Assembly (NCBI GenBank): GCA_023395555.1
Contig: JAEWYQ010000076.1
Coordinates: 10,989 to 74,988 of the forward strand
Length of the DNA: 64,000 bases
Direction of reading: 5' to 3'
Source of the DNA: Bacillota bacterium
GTDB taxonomy: Bacteria; Bacillota; Clostridia; Lachnospirales; Lachnospiraceae
A program made the position numbers and the translations under genes. Of this stretch, positions 26,751 to 35,336 are shown piece by piece. Below the pieces are notes generated by a model, which ran no database searches, was not told where the DNA came from, and saw only the letters and a list, made by a program, of their open reading frames with translations. The stretch's first letter is position 1. The number at the start of each line of letters is the position of its first letter.

Positions 26751-27509
26751 ATGAATCGAATACGTTCAAGAAATTCAAACAAGGTACTGGTGAGAATATG
26801 GAGAAAACTGTTTCTGCTGCTTCTGGTTCTTGGTATACCGGCCGCCGTGTTTCTTGCCGCCTTCCACATAGAGAAACTGGAGGTGGTGGGCACGCAAAAA
26901 TACACACAGGAACAGATTGCCGAAGTTCTGATACAAACGAAGCCGGACACCAACTCCCTTTACTTGTACTTAAAGCACCGGTACTTTGCCGATGTCCGGC
27001 TGCCCTTTGTGGAGAAAATTGATCTTGTCATGAAGGATACGCATACGATTACTGTATATGTATATGAGAAAACGGTAGCCGGATGTGTGGAGTTCATGGG
27101 AGAATACATGTATTTTGACAAGGATGGAATCATTGTGGAGAGCTCCTCCAGGCAGCTGGAGGGGGTTCCCGTGGTGAAAGGGCTGAAATTCAGCAGGATC
27201 ATTCTTGGTGAGAAGATGATTCTTGGTGAAAAGATGATGGCTCGGAAGGATGAATTATTTGATGTGATCATTAATCTGACACAGCTGATCGGGAAGTTCG
27301 GGCTTGAGGTAGATGCCATTTCCTTTAACAGCAGCTATGAAGTCACCCTGAATTGCGATGAAATTAAAGTGCTGCTGGGCAAAAAAAACACTTATGATGA
27401 AGAGCTTTCCAGATTGAAGGGGATTTTGGAAGAGGTGGAAGGCAGGGAACTTGTCATTGATATGAAGAAAGGTACCGATACCATCATCGGGAAGCCCAAG
27501 AAACCATGA
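26751..27509 (+). CDS. divIB: Cell division protein DivIB/FtsQ
   Basis: Bitopic division protein of the FtsQ-L-B complex. A basic cytoplasmic N-terminus of about 18 residues, one membrane helix (about 19-39, LFLLLLVLGIPAAVFLAAF), a POTRA domain beginning IEKLEVVGTQKYTQEQI, then a beta domain. Length 252. The beta domain contains a 6-residue tandem duplication (ILGEKM twice) explained by an 18-base repeat. Its position ahead of ftsZ and after murA supports the call. Confidence 0.9.
   Translation: MNRIRSRNSNKVLVRIWRKLFLLLLVLGIPAAVFLAAFHIEKLEVVGTQKYTQEQIAEVLIQTKPDTNSLYLYLKHRYFADVRLPFVEKIDLVMKDTHTITVYVYEKTVAGCVEFMGEYMYFDKDGIIVESSSRQLEGVPVVKGLKFSRIILGEKMILGEKMMARKDELFDVIINLTQLIGKFGLEVDAISFNSSYEVTLNCDEIKVLLGKKNTYDEELSRLKGILEEVEGRELVIDMKKGTDTIIGKPKKP
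27201..27236 (+). repeat. 18-base tandem duplication inside divIB
   Basis: ATTCTTGGTGAGAAGATG (27201-27218) is followed by a copy with one change (27219-27236). It adds six residues, ILGEKM, in frame. Confidence 0.9.
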
Positions 27510-27558
27510 GATCCAATAAAGTAAGTGAAATAAAATACAATTTTTTTTAAAATTATGC

Positions 27559-27587
27559 TTGATTATTTGGGAATTTAAAGATATCAT
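27559..27587 (+). promoter_or_regulatory. Candidate ftsZ promoter
   Basis: TTGATT (27559-27564), 17 bases, TATCAT (27582-27587), in the AT-rich 240-base gap between divIB and ftsZ. The predicted leader is about 155 bases. No other gene is visible in the gap. Confidence 0.45.
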
Positions 27588-27749
27588 ATAAGGTAGGATT
27601 ATAGGATACCATAATTAGTAGTGAATAGAGAAAATATCCCATCATCATGTGGTTTTGGAAAGAAATTGAAAGAAGTGAAAGTTGGAAGCAGAAAGCAATC
27701 ATAACATTGTCTGGTCAAAATAGAGAATACAATGAAGGAGGAATTGACC

Positions 27750-28994
27750 TTGCTTGAGATAAGAACAAATGAGGCGGACACCACTGCAAAAATACTGGTA
27801 ATCGGGGTAGGGGGAGCAGGGAATAACGCCGTTAATCGAATGATAGAAGAGAATATCCTCGGGGTTGAGTTTGTTTGTGTGAATACGGACAAGCAGCATC
27901 TGAAGAATTGCAAAGCCAATTTATGCATACAGATCGGTGAAAAGCTGACAAAGGGACTGGGTGCAGGAGCCCAGCCTGAGATTGGACAGAAGGCTGCGGA
28001 AGAGAGCAAGGAACAATTGGCGGAGATCATCAAAGGCTCCGATATGGTTTTTGTAACCTGCGGCATGGGCGGAGGAACCGGCACCGGTGCGGCCCCCGTA
28101 GTTGCCCAGATTGCAAAGGATATGGGAATTCTGACCGTAGGAATTGTAACCAAGCCTTTTAAATTTGAAGCGAAGACGAGGATGACCAATGCGGTTGCAG
28201 GAATTGACCGGCTGAAGGAGCATGTGGACACCTTGATTGTAATCCCCAATGATAAATTATTGGAGATCGTTGACCGGAGAACCACCATGCCGGATGCTCT
28301 GCGCAAGGCGGATGAGGTGCTTCAGCAGGGCGTTCAGGGTATCACGGATCTCATTAATGTTCCGGGCCTGATCAACCTGGACTTTGCCGATGTCCAGACG
28401 GTTATGAAGGACAAGGGTGTGGCTCACATCGGTATCGGTATGGGAGTCGGCGATGACAAGTGCATTGATGCCGTTAAACAGGCTATTACCAGCCCGCTGT
28501 TGGAGACAACCATCCAGGGAGCATCCCATGTCATCATCAATATTTCAGGAGATATCAGTCTGGTGGAGGCCAATGATGCAGCCACACTGGTACAGGAGCT
28601 GGCAGGGGATTCCGCTAATATCATCTTCGGCGCCATGTTTGATGATGTAAATCCGGACACAGCCACCATTACCGTAATTGCCACCGGTCTGGATGCCAAA
28701 TCCAGAGAGATGGTGAAGACCCCGGATTTCCTGAGAAGGCCCCAGAATAATTCAGGCGGCTTGAAGACCTCTCCCAAGCCGGAGTTTAATTTAAACAGAC
28801 CGTATTCCTCCGGAAGCAGCTATGGGAACACGAATCAACACAGCTCACATCTGTATTCCCCTCAGCCGGGCTATCTGGCAGAACAGGGGCAGCGTCCGGT
28901 AAGCCAGCCCGCCAAGGCGCCGGCCAATACCAATACGGATCCCAGCGGAATTAAGATTCCTGAGTTCTTGCAGAAGAACCGCCACAATAAATAG
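27750..28994 (+). CDS. ftsZ: Cell division protein FtsZ
   Basis: Tubulin-like GTPase that forms the Z ring. GTP-binding [13 protein letters not shown], tubulin signature [12 protein letters not shown]7 loop [11 protein letters not shown], a variable linker (about residues 315-395) and the conserved C-terminal peptide IKIPEFLQK that binds partners such as SepF. I chose TTG 27750 because a perfect AAGGAGG lies 8 bases upstream; the in-frame ATG at 27732 lies ahead of that site. The product is 414 residues. ftsA is not adjacent, as in many Clostridia. A terminator follows. Confidence 0.97.
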   Translation: MLEIRTNEADTTAKILVIGVGGAGNNAVNRMIEENILGVEFVCVNTDKQHLKNCKANLCIQIGEKLTKGLGAGAQPEIGQKAAEESKEQLAEIIKGSDMVFVTCGMGGGTGTGAAPVVAQIAKDMGILTVGIVTKPFKFEAKTRMTNAVAGIDRLKEHVDTLIVIPNDKLLEIVDRRTTMPDALRKADEVLQQGVQGITDLINVPGLINLDFADVQTVMKDKGVAHIGIGMGVGDDKCIDAVKQAITSPLLETTIQGASHVIINISGDISLVEANDAATLVQELAGDSANIIFGAMFDDVNPDTATITVIATGLDAKSREMVKTPDFLRRPQNNSGGLKTSPKPEFNLNRPYSSGSSYGNTNQHSSHLYSPQPGYLAEQGQRPVSQPAKAPANTNTDPSGIKIPEFLQKNRHNK

Positions 28995-29022
28995 AAAAAT
29001 CTTAATACATAAGAGATTAAGG

Positions 29023-29064
29023 CTGTCAGATTATTTGTTAGTAAATGATCTGACGGTCTTTTTT
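29023..29064 (+). terminator. Intrinsic terminator after ftsZ
   Basis: GTCAGATTATTT (29025-29036) pairs with AAATGATCTGAC (29043-29054; one G-T pair), loop of six, followed by six T at 29059-29064. It separates the division cluster from spoIIGA. Confidence 0.88.
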
Positions 29065-29136
29065 GTCTTGGGAAATCGATTTCATTAGAAAAAGGTAGAA
29101 TTATGAAAATGAAAAACATGGAATGAAAGCCAGGAA

Positions 29137-29169
29137 CTGACATAATTTGGAAGGGAAACAAGTTATAAT
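29137..29169 (+). promoter_or_regulatory. spoIIG promoter with extended spacing
   Basis: CTGACA (29137-29142) and a perfect TATAAT (29164-29169) are 21 bases apart. The B. subtilis spoIIG promoter is a sigma-A promoter with similarly over-long spacing that needs Spo0A-P. No convincing TGTCGAA-type 0A box was found, so Spo0A control is inferred from position and spacing only. Confidence 0.5.
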
Positions 29170-29216
29170 CGGTTATGTACCTGTGAACTTCTGCTGAATA
29201 AAGGAGGAGGTGAAAA

Positions 29217-30188
29217 TTGTATATTGAAATTTATCCGGATATGGTATTTGTCCTGAATTTCCTTATGGATTTCCTCCTGCTGGTTCTCGTGAAAGCGGTG
29301 AACCGGAAGCAGAGTAAGGTATGGCGTATGCTGGCAGGTGCGGCTGCAGGGGGAATGTGTGCCGTGCTTATCAGTCTGCTGCCCTGGCTGAACAGCATCA
29401 GCGCCTTCCATGGCAGGGCGGGACTGCTTCGGGGACTTCAGATAGCGGTAAAACTGCTGGGCATGCCCCCGATGCTGCTGATTGCCTTTGGAAGAGCGAA
29501 ATGGAGTGATTTCTTAAAACAGATCATAAGCCTGTTTTTGATCACCTGTTTTGCGGGAGGGCTGATGAATTCCTTGTATTACGATACGAAATTGGGACTG
29601 TATCTGCTTCATTGGGGAGATGTGGTCATCCTCAGCAATATTTCCATGGGTTTTGTGATCGCGGTAATGACGGGAGTGCTTTTTCTGGCCGCAGGGCTTT
29701 TGTTCCTCCGGCGCTATTACAGCCGCAAGGATAAGGAGGTGTACAGGGTGGAGCTTTCCTATGAGGGCAGGAGGCTTCAGACCTCGGGTCTGATGGACAC
29801 GGGGAATTGTCTTGTGGATCCTTTGTATCACAGACCGGTAATCGTCATTGAACGGGAGCTTTTGAAGGAGCTTTTGCCCGGGGATGCCATGGATGAATTT
29901 GAGAATACGAAACATTATCTCAGGGGAGAATATGACGGAAGTGAGAGTGCTTTGGCCCTGGACCGGTCCGGTGCCTCCGGAAGGCTGTTTCCCCGTTTGA
30001 GAACGATCCCCTATACTTCCGTTGGGAATGCCCGGGGAATCATGTTTGGGCTGATGCTGGATCACATTCTCATTCATACGGGGAAGGAATGTGTGTGCTG
30101 CAACAAGGTGACTGCGGCAATTTCGGATCATCCGTTATCGCCGAAAGAGGAATACCATGTTATTTTACATAGGGAACTTTTAATATAA
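29217..30188 (+). CDS. spoIIGA: Sporulation sigma-E factor processing peptidase SpoIIGA
   Basis: Aspartic-type membrane protease that removes the pro-sequence of sigma E in the mother cell after signalling by SpoIIR. The N-terminal half has about five membrane helices; the C-terminal half is a protease domain with the catalytic Asp in [11 protein letters not shown] near residue 194. Length 323. Starts at TTG, 4 bases after AAGGAGGAGGTG. It sits directly before its substrate gene sigE, as in all spore-forming Firmicutes. Confidence 0.95.
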   Translation: MYIEIYPDMVFVLNFLMDFLLLVLVKAVNRKQSKVWRMLAGAAAGGMCAVLISLLPWLNSISAFHGRAGLLRGLQIAVKLLGMPPMLLIAFGRAKWSDFLKQIISLFLITCFAGGLMNSLYYDTKLGLYLLHWGDVVILSNISMGFVIAVMTGVLFLAAGLLFLRRYYSRKDKEVYRVELSYEGRRLQTSGLMDTGNCLVDPLYHRPVIVIERELLKELLPGDAMDEFENTKHYLRGEYDGSESALALDRSGASGRLFPRLRTIPYTSVGNARGIMFGLMLDHILIHTGKECVCCNKVTAAISDHPLSPKEEYHVILHRELLI

Positions 30189-30208
30189 GTAATCTTGGGA
30201 GGTTGAGT

Positions 30209-30949
30209 ATGCTTTTAAAGTTATCGATACAGAATAAATTTCAATTTCGGATGATCCCGGACATTAGAACAATCATATTCGGACATAAAGGAGAGATACA
30301 TTACATCGGCGGTGCCGAGGTTCTTCCGCCGCCCCTGGATCAGATCAGGGAAGCCGAGGTAATCAGTGCCCTGGGAACGGAGAGGGACAGTGAGATGAAA
30401 TCCATTCTTGTGGAGCATAATCTCAGACTGGTGGTCTACATAGCCAAGAAATTTGACAATACCGGCGTCGGAGTGGAGGATCTGATCTCCATCGGAACCA
30501 TCGGCCTGATCAAAGCCATCAATACCTTTAATCCGGAAAAGAATATAAAGCTGGCCACCTATGCCTCCCGGTGCATTGAAAATGAGATTCTCATGTATCT
30601 GAGACGGAACAACAAGACAAAGCTGGAAGTATCCATTGACGAGCCTCTGAATGTGGACTGGGACGGCAATGAGCTTCTTCTCTCGGATATTCTGGGAACG
30701 GAGGAGGATGTAATATACCGCAATATTGAGGAAGAAGTTGACCGCAAGCTGCTTCGCAAGGCCCTTTCCAAGCTGTCGGAACGGGAGCGGGTGATAGTGG
30801 ATTTACGCTTCGGATTGAATACGGATGACGGAATTGAACGGACCCAGAAGGAAGTGGCGGATTTGCTGGGAATATCCCAATCTTATATATCACGTCTGGA
30901 AAAGAAGATTATCAAACGGCTGAAAAAAGAGATGGTGCGTTTTGAATAA
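30209..30949 (+). CDS. sigE: RNA polymerase sporulation sigma factor E (pro-sigma E)
   Basis: Early mother-cell sigma factor made as an inactive precursor. The first ~31 residues are the pro-sequence; the conserved [12 protein letters not shown] shows where cleavage by SpoIIGA is expected (before Tyr32). Region 2 contains [14 protein letters not shown] and FATYASRC-like [13 protein letters not shown] with the run LMYLRRNNK; region 4 has the helix-turn-helix [23 protein letters not shown] 30209 lies 6 bases after GGGAGG; 246 residues. Confidence 0.96.
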   Translation: MLLKLSIQNKFQFRMIPDIRTIIFGHKGEIHYIGGAEVLPPPLDQIREAEVISALGTERDSEMKSILVEHNLRLVVYIAKKFDNTGVGVEDLISIGTIGLIKAINTFNPEKNIKLATYASRCIENEILMYLRRNNKTKLEVSIDEPLNVDWDGNELLLSDILGTEEDVIYRNIEEEVDRKLLRKALSKLSERERVIVDLRFGLNTDDGIERTQKEVADLLGISQSYISRLEKKIIKRLKKEMVRFE

Positions 30950-31005
30950 TTAAGACATGGAAATTATTTCTTACCTTATTATCGTATAAAATAGAGCCAA
31001 TGAGT

Positions 31006-31035
31006 GAATCATTTATAGAAGAAAATGAATGATTC
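31006..31035 (+). promoter_or_regulatory. Leader hairpin abutting the sigG ribosome-binding site
   Basis: GAATCATT (31006-31013) and AATGATTC (31028-31035) form a perfect 8-bp inverted repeat with a 14-base loop; the right arm ends one base before GGAGG (31036-31040). It could limit ribosome access to sigG. A GTATA at 30984-30988 resembles a sigma-F -35 element, but no good matching -10 was found. Confidence 0.5.
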
Positions 31036-31047
31036 GGAGGTTTCGAT

Positions 31048-31824
31048 ATGGCTCTTTATAAGGTTGAGATTTGCGGTGTGAACACATCTAAGTTGCCATT
31101 GTTAAAAAACAGTGAAAAGGATGAATTGTTTCAGAGAATATTAAACGGCGACAAGGAGGCCAGAGAGCTCTATATTAAAGGAAATCTCAGGCTGGTGCTG
31201 TCCATTATACAGAGATTTTCAGGAAGCAATGAGAATGTGGATGATTTATTCCAGATCGGCTGTATCGGTCTTATGAAGGCAATCGATAATTTTGACATAA
31301 CACAGAATGTAAAGTTCTCTACCTATGCGGTTCCCATGATCATCGGAGAGATCCGGAGATACTTAAGAGACAATAACGCAATCCGTGTGAGCCGTTCCCT
31401 CCGGGATACGGCATATAAGGCTATTTACGCCAAGGAGGCCCTGATAAAGCGCAATGAAAAGGAGCCTACCATCAGCGAGATTGCTCAGGAGATCGGTATC
31501 AGCAAGGAGGATATCGTATATGCCCTGGATGCCATCCAGAGTCCGGTGTCCCTCTATGATCCGGTCTATGTGGAGGGCGGGGATTCCCTGTACATTATGG
31601 ATCAGGTCAGTGACAAGAAGAACAAGGAGGAGAACTGGATCGAGGAAATCTCCTTGAAGGAAGCCATGGACAAATTATCCGCCAGGGAGCATAATATTAT
31701 CAAGCTCCGCTTTTTTGAAGGGAAGACCCAGATGGAGGTGGCAAAGGAGATCAATATCTCCCAGGCTCAGGTCAGCCGTCTGGAGAAATCAGCATTGAAG
31801 AATATGCGAAATCATTTGATATAA
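31048..31824 (+). CDS. sigG: RNA polymerase sporulation sigma factor G
   Basis: Late forespore sigma factor. Length 258, no pro-sequence. The N-terminus (YKVEICGVNTSKLPLL) carries the conserved segment around the Asn that in B. subtilis decides anti-sigma CsfB/SpoIIAB recognition. Region 2 shows VDDLFQIGCIGLMKAIDNFD and KFSTYAVPMIIGEIRRYLRD; region 4 shows QMEVAKEINISQAQVSRLEK. It follows sigE by 98 bases, as in B. subtilis, so read-through from spoIIG plus its own forespore promoter is expected. Confidence 0.96.
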   Translation: MALYKVEICGVNTSKLPLLKNSEKDELFQRILNGDKEARELYIKGNLRLVLSIIQRFSGSNENVDDLFQIGCIGLMKAIDNFDITQNVKFSTYAVPMIIGEIRRYLRDNNAIRVSRSLRDTAYKAIYAKEALIKRNEKEPTISEIAQEIGISKEDIVYALDAIQSPVSLYDPVYVEGGDSLYIMDQVSDKKNKEENWIEEISLKEAMDKLSAREHNIIKLRFFEGKTQMEVAKEINISQAQVSRLEKSALKNMRNHLI

Positions 31825-31837
31825 ATAAAGATGGGGA

Positions 31838-31889
31838 ATATGGCAGAAAGGAGGGTATGGTGCTCCCTCCTTTCTGCTATGTTCCTTTT
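31838..31889. terminator. Bidirectional terminator between sigG and the ROK kinase gene
   Basis: A perfect 13-bp stem, GCAGAAAGGAGGG (31843-31855) with CCCTCCTTTCTGC (31865-31877), extends by about 5 weaker pairs on the outside and a 9-base loop. A TTCCTTTT run follows on the + side; an AT-rich run follows on the other. It serves two converging genes. Confidence 0.85.
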
Positions 31890-31904
31890 AGATTCGTATG
31901 CTTA

Positions 31905-32789
31905 TCAGCAGCCGGGGCATCGCTCCAGTTCCAGCTTAGCCAGCTGTATGCATCCCATAATTCCCTGATCATCCTTCAATGAGGCAGGAACGATGTACTG
32001 ATCCAGATCCTCCATCTGCGGGGTACGGATATATCCGTTTAATAAACGTGCAACCTCCTTGCGGATCAGGGGAAAGAGCTGCTCCTGATGCATAACGCCG
32101 CCGCCCAGAATGATTTTATGCGGTGACAGTGTCAGGATAAAATTCGCTATTCCCTGTGCAAGGTAGAAGGCTTCCAGCTCCCATACCCTTGTATCGTCCT
32201 TCAGATCATATGCTTTTTTCATCCAGCGCTTCTCAATGGCAGGCCCGGAAGCCAGCCCTTCCATACAGTTGGGATGATACGGGCAGGCGCTTTCCAGAGG
32301 ATCCTCCGGGTGCCTGCTTAATAAGATATGTCCGGCTTCGGGATGCAGCGCTCCGTGGAGCAGCTGTCCGTTCATATAGACACCCACTCCGATTCCGGTG
32401 CCGATGGTAATATAGATGCCGGAAGAAAGCCCCTTCATACATCCCCAGGTCGCCTCTCCAAGAGCCGAGGCATTGACATCGGTATCAAAGCCGATGGGGA
32501 TCTGTAAAGCATCCTTTATGTATCCTGCCAGATTAAAATTGGCCCATGCCAGTTTTGGCGTTGAAGTAATATAGCCATAGGTGGGAGAGTGCCGGTCAAG
32601 ATCCACAGGACCAAAAGAGCCGATACCCAGAGCCCGGATATCCTTTCCTCGAAAATAATCGATAATCCTTGCCATCGTGATGTCCGGCGTTTCTGTCGGA
32701 ATGGAACGCTGCTCCAGAATCTCGCCGTTTTCATTCCCCAGTGCCATCACCATCTTAGTGCCGCCTGCTTCTAAGGCTCCAAATAACAT
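31905..32789 (-). CDS. ROK-family sugar kinase, probable fructokinase
   Basis: Cytoplasmic ATP-dependent hexose kinase of the ROK family, 294 residues. N-terminal phosphate loop ALEAGGTKMVMALG, catalytic Asp in GFDTDVNASALGE, GTGIGVGVYMNG, and the ROK zinc/signature region HPEAGHILLSRHP with a Cys pattern CPYHPNCMEGLASGPAI. That last form is the one seen in GmuE/ScrK-type fructokinases rather than GlcK glucokinases, hence the preferred substrate. It is 19 bases downstream of nrdR on the minus strand with GGAGG before the ATG, so probably cotranscribed. Confidence 0.88.
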   Translation of the reverse strand: MLFGALEAGGTKMVMALGNENGEILEQRSIPTETPDITMARIIDYFRGKDIRALGIGSFGPVDLDRHSPTYGYITSTPKLAWANFNLAGYIKDALQIPIGFDTDVNASALGEATWGCMKGLSSGIYITIGTGIGVGVYMNGQLLHGALHPEAGHILLSRHPEDPLESACPYHPNCMEGLASGPAIEKRWMKKAYDLKDDTRVWELEAFYLAQGIANFILTLSPHKIILGGGVMHQEQLFPLIRKEVARLLNGYIRTPQMEDLDQYIVPASLKDDQGIMGCIQLAKLELERCPGC

Positions 32790-32808
32790 TCTGTCTACCT
32801 CCGCCTCG

Positions 32809-33261
32809 TTAGTTTTCTAATATTTTCTTTAATTCGTCCATAAAAGTGTTGACATCCTTGAATTCGCGATAAACCGATGCAAAGCGCACATAGGCTACCG
32901 GATCCAGGTCCTTTAGCTTGTCCATTAAAATTTCCCCGATTACATAGCTGGGTATCTCCTTGTCCTCCCGATTAAAGATGGCAGTCTCAACCTCATCTAT
33001 TAGAGAGGTAATCTGATCTACCGAGATGGGCCGTTTATGACAGGAGCGGAATATTCCGGCTTCAATCTTGGAACGTTCATAGGGTTCGCGGTTATTGTCC
33101 TTTTTAATAACTACAAGGGGGATGGTTTCTATTTTCTCATAAGTGGTAAACCGGCGCTGGCATCCGTCGCACTGGCGGCGTCTGCGAATGGAGTTATTCT
33201 CATCCGACGGTCTTGAATCGATTACGCGGGTATTATCTGTACCGCAAAACGGGCATTTCAT
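32809..33261 (-). CDS. nrdR: Transcriptional repressor NrdR
   Basis: Nucleotide-sensing zinc-finger/ATP-cone repressor of ribonucleotide reductase genes. N-terminal zinc ribbon MKCPFCGTDNTRVIDSR ... CDGCQRRFTTYE, then the ATP-cone domain starting near VVIKKDNNREPYERSKI. The start is the Met before KCPFC (33261), with AGGAG upstream, giving 150 residues; a longer open frame reaches 33354 but adds an unrelated leader. No NrdR box pair was seen nearby, so autoregulation is not evident. Confidence 0.96.
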   Translation of the reverse strand: MKCPFCGTDNTRVIDSRPSDENNSIRRRRQCDGCQRRFTTYEKIETIPLVVIKKDNNREPYERSKIEAGIFRSCHKRPISVDQITSLIDEVETAIFNREDKEIPSYVIGEILMDKLKDLDPVAYVRFASVYREFKDVNTFMDELKKILEN

Positions 33262-33300
33262 AGTAATATCCTCCTGATTGGTTGGGTGATCCTCATTCTG

Positions 33301-33329
33301 ATTATATTGAAGTTTTCCCCAACGGTCAA
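33301..33329 (-). promoter_or_regulatory. Promoter of the nrdR-ROK kinase operon
   Basis: On the minus strand: TTGACC (33329-33324), exactly 17 bases, perfect TATAAT (33306-33301). Predicted start near 33294, about 33 bases before nrdR. Confidence 0.7.
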
Positions 33330-33331
33330 GA

Positions 33332-33359
33332 CAATAATTCATCCTTTGCAACATATAAT
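33332..33359 (+). promoter_or_regulatory. Possible sigma-E-type promoter of the ylmC/ymxH gene
   Basis: CAATAAT (33332-33338), 13 bases, CATATAAT (33352-33359). The second element matches seven of eight positions of the mother-cell sigma-E -10 consensus CATACAnT; the first resembles its -35. It lies back to back with the nrdR promoter. Confidence 0.35.
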
Positions 33360-33386
33360 GGATTGAGTAACATTATGGGTGATTTT

Positions 33387-33644
33387 ATGCGCTTTTGTGA
33401 GCTTCGGGAAAAGGAAGTCATTAACTGCAGGGACTGTGTCCGGCTGGGCTTTGTCTGCGATATCGAATTTGATGTTTGTACCGGAATGATCACACATATT
33501 ATTGTCCCGGGTCCCTGTAAAATCTGGGGTCTTTTCGGCAGGGATCATGAATATGTAATCAGCCGCAGCCACATCTGTCAGATCGGTGTGGATATTATAT
33601 TGGTAGATGTGGATCTTGAAAAATGTCTTGTTAAATTAGGATAA
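33387..33644 (+). CDS. YlmC/YmxH family sporulation protein (PRC-barrel)
   Basis: Small PRC-barrel protein of about 85 residues: MRFCELREKEVINCRD, then GFVCDIEFDVCTGMITHIIVPG, and a closing HICQIGVDIILVDV. This is the YlmC/YmxH family tied to sporulation in Firmicutes; the molecular role is not established. I place the start at ATG 33387, though ATG 33375 is also in frame and no strong Shine-Dalgarno decides. A possible sigma-E promoter lies just upstream, which would fit the family. Confidence 0.82.
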   Translation: MRFCELREKEVINCRDCVRLGFVCDIEFDVCTGMITHIIVPGPCKIWGLFGRDHEYVISRSHICQIGVDIILVDVDLEKCLVKLG

Positions 33645-33656
33645 ATTTGTTATACT
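33628..33656 (+). promoter_or_regulatory. Promoter of comM-dprA-topA
   Basis: TTGTTA (33628-33633), 17 bases, TATACT (33651-33656); it overlaps the end of the ylmC/ymxH gene and predicts a start near 33663, 45 bases before comM. Confidence 0.6.
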
Positions 33657-33707
33657 ACGCCTAAGCAAATGATTCCTTCGTTGTGGAGAGACAAGGAAGG
33701 AGCAATT

Positions 33708-35240
33708 ATGTTCAGTAAAGCATACAGCGCGGCAATCTTTGGGATTGACGCGCGTATTGTATCTGTCGAGGCGGATGTCAGCGACGGCTTGCCGGTCTTT
33801 GATATGGTGGGCTATCTGGGATCCGAGGTGAAGGAAGCCAGGGAAAGGGTGCGGGTCGCTATTAAGAATTCGGGATACCGGCTTCCGGCCAAGCGTATCA
33901 CCGTCAATCTGTCCCCTGCGGATGTGCGCAAGGAAGGGACTGCCTTTGATCTGTCTGTGGCAATTGCAATTCTAACGGCCTTTGGCCATCTTCCCCAGGA
34001 GTGTCTGAAGAACACTCTGATCGTGGGGGAACTCAGCTTAAACGGGAATGTGAATAAGGTAAGAGGTGTCCTGCCGGTGGTGTATTCCGCAAAGGAGCAG
34101 GGCTTTACCAGGTGCGTCGTTCCTCTGGAGAATGCCGGGGAAGGGGCCGTGGTGCAGGGAATCGCCGTCTATGGGATAACCACTCTCACAGAGGCTGCCC
34201 TGCTGCTGCAGGGAGAGCTCAGGAAGGAACCGGAGCAGGTGGATGTGGCAGGCCTCTTTGCCGAAGACGGCAGGGAGGATGTTCTTGACTTTGCAGATGT
34301 AACAGGGCAGCTGGCGGCAAAACATGCCATTGAAATTGCGGTATCCGGTATGCATAACCTTCTGATGATCGGTCCTCCCGGCTCCGGCAAGACCATGCTG
34401 GCAAAACGGATTCCCACCATTATGCCGGAGCTTTCCCTTGAGGAAAGCATGGAAATCTCCAAAATCTACAGCATCGCGGGATTGATGAAACGGCAGCCCC
34501 TGATCACCAGACGGCCCTTTCGCAGTCCTCACCACACCATTACCGCTCCGGCTCTGACGGGAGGAGGAAAGGGGCCCCAGCCGGGAGAAATCAGTCTGGC
34601 TCATCTTGGTGTCCTGTTTCTGGACGAATTTCCTGAATTCCAAAAGAACACCATAGAGGTGCTGCGCCAACCCATGGAGGAGAAATCCGTTACCATAGCC
34701 AGGCTCAATGCCTCCTATTGCTATCCTGCCGACTGTATGACCGTAGCCGCAATGAATCCCTGCTCCTGCGGTTATTATCCGGACCGGAACCGCTGTAATT
34801 GCTCATTGAATCAGATCAAGAGATATCTGGGGAGGATATCCCAGCCCCTGCTGGACCGTTTTGATATCTGTACCGAGGCGCAGCAGGTGAATTATCAGGA
34901 GCTTCGCCATTTCACAAGACCGGAAGCCTCCGCGCAGATTCGCCGGAGAGTCGCCGGGGCGCGCCGTATCCAATTGGAACGCTATCATGGAGAGAAGATC
35001 TATTTCAATTCCCAGCTGACGCCCGGATTGATTAAAAAATACTGTAAGCTGGAAGCCAGGGAGCAGTCATTGCTGGAAGAAGCCTTTGTCAAAATGAACC
35101 TCAGTGCCCGGGCCTACCACCGGATTCTTAAGGTGGCACGCACCGCTGCTGATCTGGAGGGAAGTGAGAGGATTACCGCAAGACATATCAGCGAAGCTAT
35201 TTGTTATCGGAGCATAGACCGGAAGTATTGGGGGGAATGA
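33708..35240 (+). CDS. comM: YifB/ComM family Mg chelatase-like AAA ATPase
   Basis: AAA+ ATPase related to the magnesium chelatase subunit; ComM is a helicase that promotes branch migration of transforming DNA. An N-terminal ChlI-like domain (residues 1-190: FDMVGYLGSEVKEARERVRVA), the ATPase core with Walker A IGPPGSGKTMLAKR and Walker B VLFLDEFPEF, a Cys-rich segment MNPCSCGYYPDRNRCNC, and a C-terminal lid. Start ATG 33708 follows AAGGAAGGAG by 5 bases; 510 residues. The next gene, dprA, is also a transformation protein. Confidence 0.93.
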   Translation: MFSKAYSAAIFGIDARIVSVEADVSDGLPVFDMVGYLGSEVKEARERVRVAIKNSGYRLPAKRITVNLSPADVRKEGTAFDLSVAIAILTAFGHLPQECLKNTLIVGELSLNGNVNKVRGVLPVVYSAKEQGFTRCVVPLENAGEGAVVQGIAVYGITTLTEAALLLQGELRKEPEQVDVAGLFAEDGREDVLDFADVTGQLAAKHAIEIAVSGMHNLLMIGPPGSGKTMLAKRIPTIMPELSLEESMEISKIYSIAGLMKRQPLITRRPFRSPHHTITAPALTGGGKGPQPGEISLAHLGVLFLDEFPEFQKNTIEVLRQPMEEKSVTIARLNASYCYPADCMTVAAMNPCSCGYYPDRNRCNCSLNQIKRYLGRISQPLLDRFDICTEAQQVNYQELRHFTRPEASAQIRRRVAGARRIQLERYHGEKIYFNSQLTPGLIKKYCKLEAREQSLLEEAFVKMNLSARAYHRILKVARTAADLEGSERITARHISEAICYRSIDRKYWGE

Positions 35241-35336
35241 CCCCCTGTATAGAAGCAGATTACCGGGGCTGTAAAATCACCTGGCAATTTGAAGAAAAGA
35301 AAACAGATAAGAAATTAGGAAAGGAAGAGGAACAGA

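Noticed and set aside
29059..29070. TTTTTTGTCTTG as a possible 0A box for spoIIG
   Set aside because: Only TGTC of TGTCGAA matches, and the T-run belongs to the ftsZ terminator.
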